Below, piece after piece: positions 61,418 to 64,000 of a stretch of DNA of 64,000 nucleotides. The notes below the pieces were generated by a model. That model had not been told where the DNA came from. It did not search any database and worked only from the letters and a program-made list of their open reading frames with translations. Source of the DNA: Pseudomonadota bacterium (GTDB taxonomy: Bacteria > Pseudomonadota > Alphaproteobacteria > Sphingomonadales > Sphingomonadaceae); NCBI GenBank assembly GCA_023433445.1, contig JAEZCS010000016.1, positions 4,723 to 68,722 of the forward strand. Direction: 5' to 3'. The translations under genes were made by a program, and so were the position numbers. How positions within the stretch are numbered: the stretch's first letter is position 1; each line of letters opens with the position of its first letter.

Positions 61418-62674
61418 ATGCACCTTAAGGACCTCAAGAAAAAATCCCCTGCCGATCTTGTCACCACGGCGGAAGAGTTGGGCGTGGAAGGCGCATCGAC
61501 CCTGCGCAAGCAAGATCTGATGTTCGCCATCCTCAAGGCCGAGGCCGAAAATGGCGAGCAGATCATGGGAGAGGGCACGATCGAAGTGCTGGCCGATGGC
61601 TTTGGCTTTCTGCGCAGCCCTGAAGCAAATTTCCTCGCCGGTCCGGACGACATTTATGTGTCGCCTAACCAGGTGCGCAAATTCGGTTTGCGCACCGGTG
61701 ACACGGTGGAAGGAGAAATTCGGGCGCCCAAGGATGGTGAGCGCTATTTCGCTCTGACCAAGCTGATCTCGGTCAATTTCGATGACCCCGATGTCGTCCG
61801 GCACCGCGTCAATTTCGACAATCTGACGCCGCTTTACCCGACGCAGAAGCTGGTGCTCGATACGCTGGACCCTACGGTCAAGGACAAGTCGGCGCGTGTC
61901 ATCGATATCGTATCGCCGCAGGGCAAGGGGCAGCGCGCGCTGATCGTCGCGCCGCCGCGCACCGGTAAGACGGTATTGCTGCAAAATATTGCCAAGGCGA
62001 TCACCGATAATCACCCTGAAGTCTTCCTGATCGTCCTGCTGATCGACGAGCGTCCGGAAGAAGTCACCGACATGCAGCGTAGCGTGAAGGGCGAGGTCGT
62101 GTCTTCGACCTTCGACGAACCGGCGCAGCGCCACGTCCAGGTCGCTGAAATGGTGATCGAAAAGGCCAAGCGCCTCGTGGAACATAAAAAGGACGTGGTG
62201 ATCTTGCTCGACTCGATCACGCGTTTGGGCCGTGCCTACAACACGGTCGTACCATCGTCCGGCAAGGTTCTGACCGGTGGTGTCGACGCCAACGCACTGC
62301 AGCGTCCCAAGCGTTTCTTCGGCGCGGCGCGAAACATCGAAGAAGGTGGTTCGCTCTCCATCATCGCGACCGCTCTGATCGACACCGGCAGCCGCATGGA
62401 CGAAGTCATCTTCGAAGAGTTCAAGGGTACCGGCAACTCGGAAATCGTGCTGGACCGCAAGGTCGCGGACAAGCGCATCTTCCCGGCGCTGGACGTAGGC
62501 AAGTCGGGCACCCGCAAGGAAGAATTGCTCGTCGACAAGGCCAAGCTGTCCAAAATGTGGGTGCTGCGTCGTATCCTCATGCAGATGGGGACCATCGATG
62601 CGATGGAATTCCTGCTCGACAAGATGAAGGATTCAAAGACCAATGAAGATTTCTTCGACTCGATGAACCAGTAA
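61418..62674 (+). CDS. rho: Transcription termination factor Rho
   Basis: The 418-residue hexameric RNA helicase ends transcription at untranslated RNA. The N-terminal helix bundle begins '[15 protein letters not shown]', the RNA-binding cold-shock-like domain has '[14 protein letters not shown]' (about residues 62-75), and the ATPase domain has '[18 protein letters not shown]' (about 178-195), '[14 protein letters not shown]' and the Q-loop region. The 281-base gap upstream (61137-61417) has no gene; a leader of this size fits Rho autoregulation, but I see no specific signal. Confidence 0.96.
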   Translation: MHLKDLKKKSPADLVTTAEELGVEGASTLRKQDLMFAILKAEAENGEQIMGEGTIEVLADGFGFLRSPEANFLAGPDDIYVSPNQVRKFGLRTGDTVEGEIRAPKDGERYFALTKLISVNFDDPDVVRHRVNFDNLTPLYPTQKLVLDTLDPTVKDKSARVIDIVSPQGKGQRALIVAPPRTGKTVLLQNIAKAITDNHPEVFLIVLLIDERPEEVTDMQRSVKGEVVSSTFDEPAQRHVQVAEMVIEKAKRLVEHKKDVVILLDSITRLGRAYNTVVPSSGKVLTGGVDANALQRPKRFFGAARNIEEGGSLSIIATALIDTGSRMDEVIFEEFKGTGNSEIVLDRKVADKRIFPALDVGKSGTRKEELLVDKAKLSKMWVLRRILMQMGTIDAMEFLLDKMKDSKTNEDFFDSMNQ

Positions 62675-62695
62675 GCGGAGTTATATCAGGCCGTT

Positions 62696-63418
62696 ATGAT
62701 CGACCTTCTTACGACTGCCGCTGCGGCCGCGCAGGGTTTGGGATCGCCTGCGGACATTTGGGCGCACATCGTCAACGACTTCAGCAATATCGGTTCTCCC
62801 GCCGCCCTGTCGGCCTTCGGCCAAGTGTTGATGATCGATATCCTGCTGGCTGGCGACAATGCGATTGTCGTGGGCGCGTTGGCGGCCGGCCTGCCGGCGC
62901 AGCAGCGCCAGCGTGTCATCTTGATCGGCATCATCGCCGCATTGGTGCTACGTATCGGCTTTGCCCTTGTCGTGACGCAACTGATGCAGATCGTAGGCCT
63001 TATCCTGGCCGGTGGGTTGCTGCTGTTGTGGGTCAGCTGGAAGATGTGGCGCGAACTGCATCCGAAGCGGGGCATGGACACGCCCGACGATCCAAGCGAC
63101 GATGACATATCAGGTGTACGTCCCGCCAAGAGCTTCGCAGCCGCCGCTTGGGCCGTGGCCGTTGCTGACGTATCGATGAGCCTGGACAATGTGCTGGCCG
63201 TCGCAGGTGCGGCGCGGGATCATCCCGGCATCCTGATTATCGGCCTTGTCCTGTCGGTCGCGCTGATGGGCGTGGCGGCGAACATCATCGCGAAGTATAT
63301 CGAACGTTTCCGGTGGATCGCTTATGTCGGCCTCGCCGTGATCATCTATGTCGCTGTCAAGATGATCTATGAAGGCGTCGTCGATCGCCAGGTCGGCATT
63401 CTGATGCTGTTCACCTAG
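62696..63418 (+). CDS. TerC/YjbE-family integral membrane protein
   Basis: The 240-residue protein has about seven membrane helices and the TerC core: 'MIDILLAGDNAIVVGALAAG' near the N-terminus and 'AVADVSMSLDNVLAVAGAA' in the second half, each with the conserved acidic residue and Asn that bind metal in TerC-like proteins. Members are linked to manganese export and tellurite resistance. It follows rho by 21 bases and may be co-transcribed with it. There is no yybP-ykoY riboswitch in the short gap. Confidence 0.87.
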   Translation: MIDLLTTAAAAAQGLGSPADIWAHIVNDFSNIGSPAALSAFGQVLMIDILLAGDNAIVVGALAAGLPAQQRQRVILIGIIAALVLRIGFALVVTQLMQIVGLILAGGLLLLWVSWKMWRELHPKRGMDTPDDPSDDDISGVRPAKSFAAAAWAVAVADVSMSLDNVLAVAGAARDHPGILIIGLVLSVALMGVAANIIAKYIERFRWIAYVGLAVIIYVAVKMIYEGVVDRQVGILMLFT

Positions 63419-63427
63419 TCGAATGGC

Positions 63428-63453
63428 AGCGGCGGGTTTGACGGCCCGCCGCT
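63428..63453. terminator. Hairpin between the TerC gene and the oxidoreductase gene
   Basis: AGCGGCGGG (63428-63436) pairs with CCCGCCGCT (63445-63453) with an 8-base loop, followed by CGCTTTACTGC. It lies between convergent genes. The U-tract is weak. Confidence 0.6.
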
Positions 63454-63477
63454 CGCTTTACTGCTTCCAAGTGGCGC

Positions 63478-64000
63478 TTAAACCCCGTTGGGTTCCAATA
63501 TGGTGCTACCCACCGTCTTCCGCCCCTCTAGGGCCCGGTGCGCTTCAGCAACATCCGAGAGGGCGTAGCGCTGCCCGATATGGGCTTGGATGATGCCGCG
63601 TCGCATGTGGTCGAAGAGACGATCGCTGACATGATCCAGCTCTTCCCGCGTGACGATATAGTCGAACAGGGTAGGCCGGGTCACATAGAGCGATCCCGCC
63701 CGACTGAGTTCCAGCAGCGAAAAGGGCGGCACGGGGCCTGATGCATTGCCGTAGCTCACCATCATGCCGCGCCGCTTGAGCGAGGCCAAAGATGCAGCCC
63801 AGCTGTCCTTGCCCACGCCATCATAGACGACATCCGCACCGCTTCCCCCCGTCCGTTCGCGGACTTCGTCGGCAAGGTCTGTGAGCGGGCAATGCAGGCT
63901 GTGGTCGGCATTTACCCGAGCGGCTTTTTCTGCAGAGCCGCTATGGGCGATCACAACCACCCCCATATTGCGGAGCCAAGGGACTAGCACTGATCCCACC
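63478..64000 (-). CDS. Quinone oxidoreductase-like MDR protein, truncated by the window edge
   Basis: This is the C-terminal part (about 173 residues) of a medium-chain dehydrogenase/reductase of the quinone oxidoreductase type, NADPH-dependent and zinc-free. The Rossmann fold is seen from a truncated glycine-rich loop ('GSVLVPWLRNMGVVVIAHS') through 'GADVVYDGVGKDSWAASL', 'KRRGMMVSYGNASGPVPP' and the C-terminal 'ALSDVAEAHRALEGRKTVGS'. The N-terminal catalytic domain lies beyond 64000. The substrate is not evident. Confidence 0.85.
   Translation of the reverse strand, partial: VGSVLVPWLRNMGVVVIAHSGSAEKAARVNADHSLHCPLTDLADEVRERTGGSGADVVYDGVGKDSWAASLASLKRRGMMVSYGNASGPVPPFSLLELSRAGSLYVTRPTLFDYIVTREELDHVSDRLFDHMRRGIIQAHIGQRYALSDVAEAHRALEGRKTVGSTILEPNGV

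Noticed and set aside
1..64000. tRNA, rRNA, CRISPR arrays, prophage or insertion sequences
   Set aside because: None was seen: no cloverleaf with CCA-end context, no regular spaced repeats, and no transposase, integrase or phage genes.

Overview
The window looks like a piece of a GC-rich alphaproteobacterial chromosome, most likely from a sphingomonad (Sphingomonadaceae). The evidence is the gene content and order: hemJ-hemE facing ppsR-maf-aroE-coaE-dnaQ, mipZ, hpf-ptsN, a two-domain malic enzyme, DUF3576 and DUF1491 proteins, pdeM and a large TonB receptor. The family-level assignment is an inference. I see no rRNA, tRNA, CRISPR array, insertion sequence or phage gene.

Bases 1-12,840 are the more accessory part. 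A short HPF-like gene is followed by an eight-gene Mrp-type cation/proton antiporter operon (738-7924). Its order is E-F-G-(A'B)-C-D and then two more NuoL/M-like subunits, and nearly all genes are joined by 4-base stop/start overlaps. Next come a VOC protein, a transglutaminase and a polysaccharide deacetylase. Divergent from the deacetylase is a compact cofE-cofD-cofC operon for the late steps of coenzyme F420 synthesis, which is unexpected in this group.

Bases 12,850-35,790 are core genes: maeB, mutS-glnD, an L,D-transpeptidase with ribA, xth, lolA, ftsK, an EamA transporter, ispG, a FadL-type porin, a phosphoglucomutase/phosphomannomutase, a J-domain protein with mipZ, panC and hemJ-hemE. 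Two similar minus-strand elements of about 95 nt lie upstream of lolA and of the fadL-like gene. Each has a shared C-rich box and a UUCG-loop terminator; I read them as two copies of one small RNA family.

The gap between hemE and ppsR (35,791-36,078) is very probably the chromosomal replication origin. It has two perfect and two near-perfect DnaA boxes, an AT-rich edge, the hemE/ppsR context known from Caulobacter, and a switch of prevailing gene strand across it.

Bases 36,079-64,000 are mostly plus-strand housekeeping genes: ppsR-maf-aroE-coaE-dnaQ, hpf-ptsN, a thioesterase with DUF1491, a SleB-type hydrolase, mmcB, a Sco protein, yggS, leuS-lptE-holA, msrB, a class A penicillin-binding protein, rho and a TerC-family protein. 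The last gene, a quinone oxidoreductase, runs off the right edge. Paired REP-like inverted repeats lie after panC, after the thiE-like gene and between leuS and lptE.
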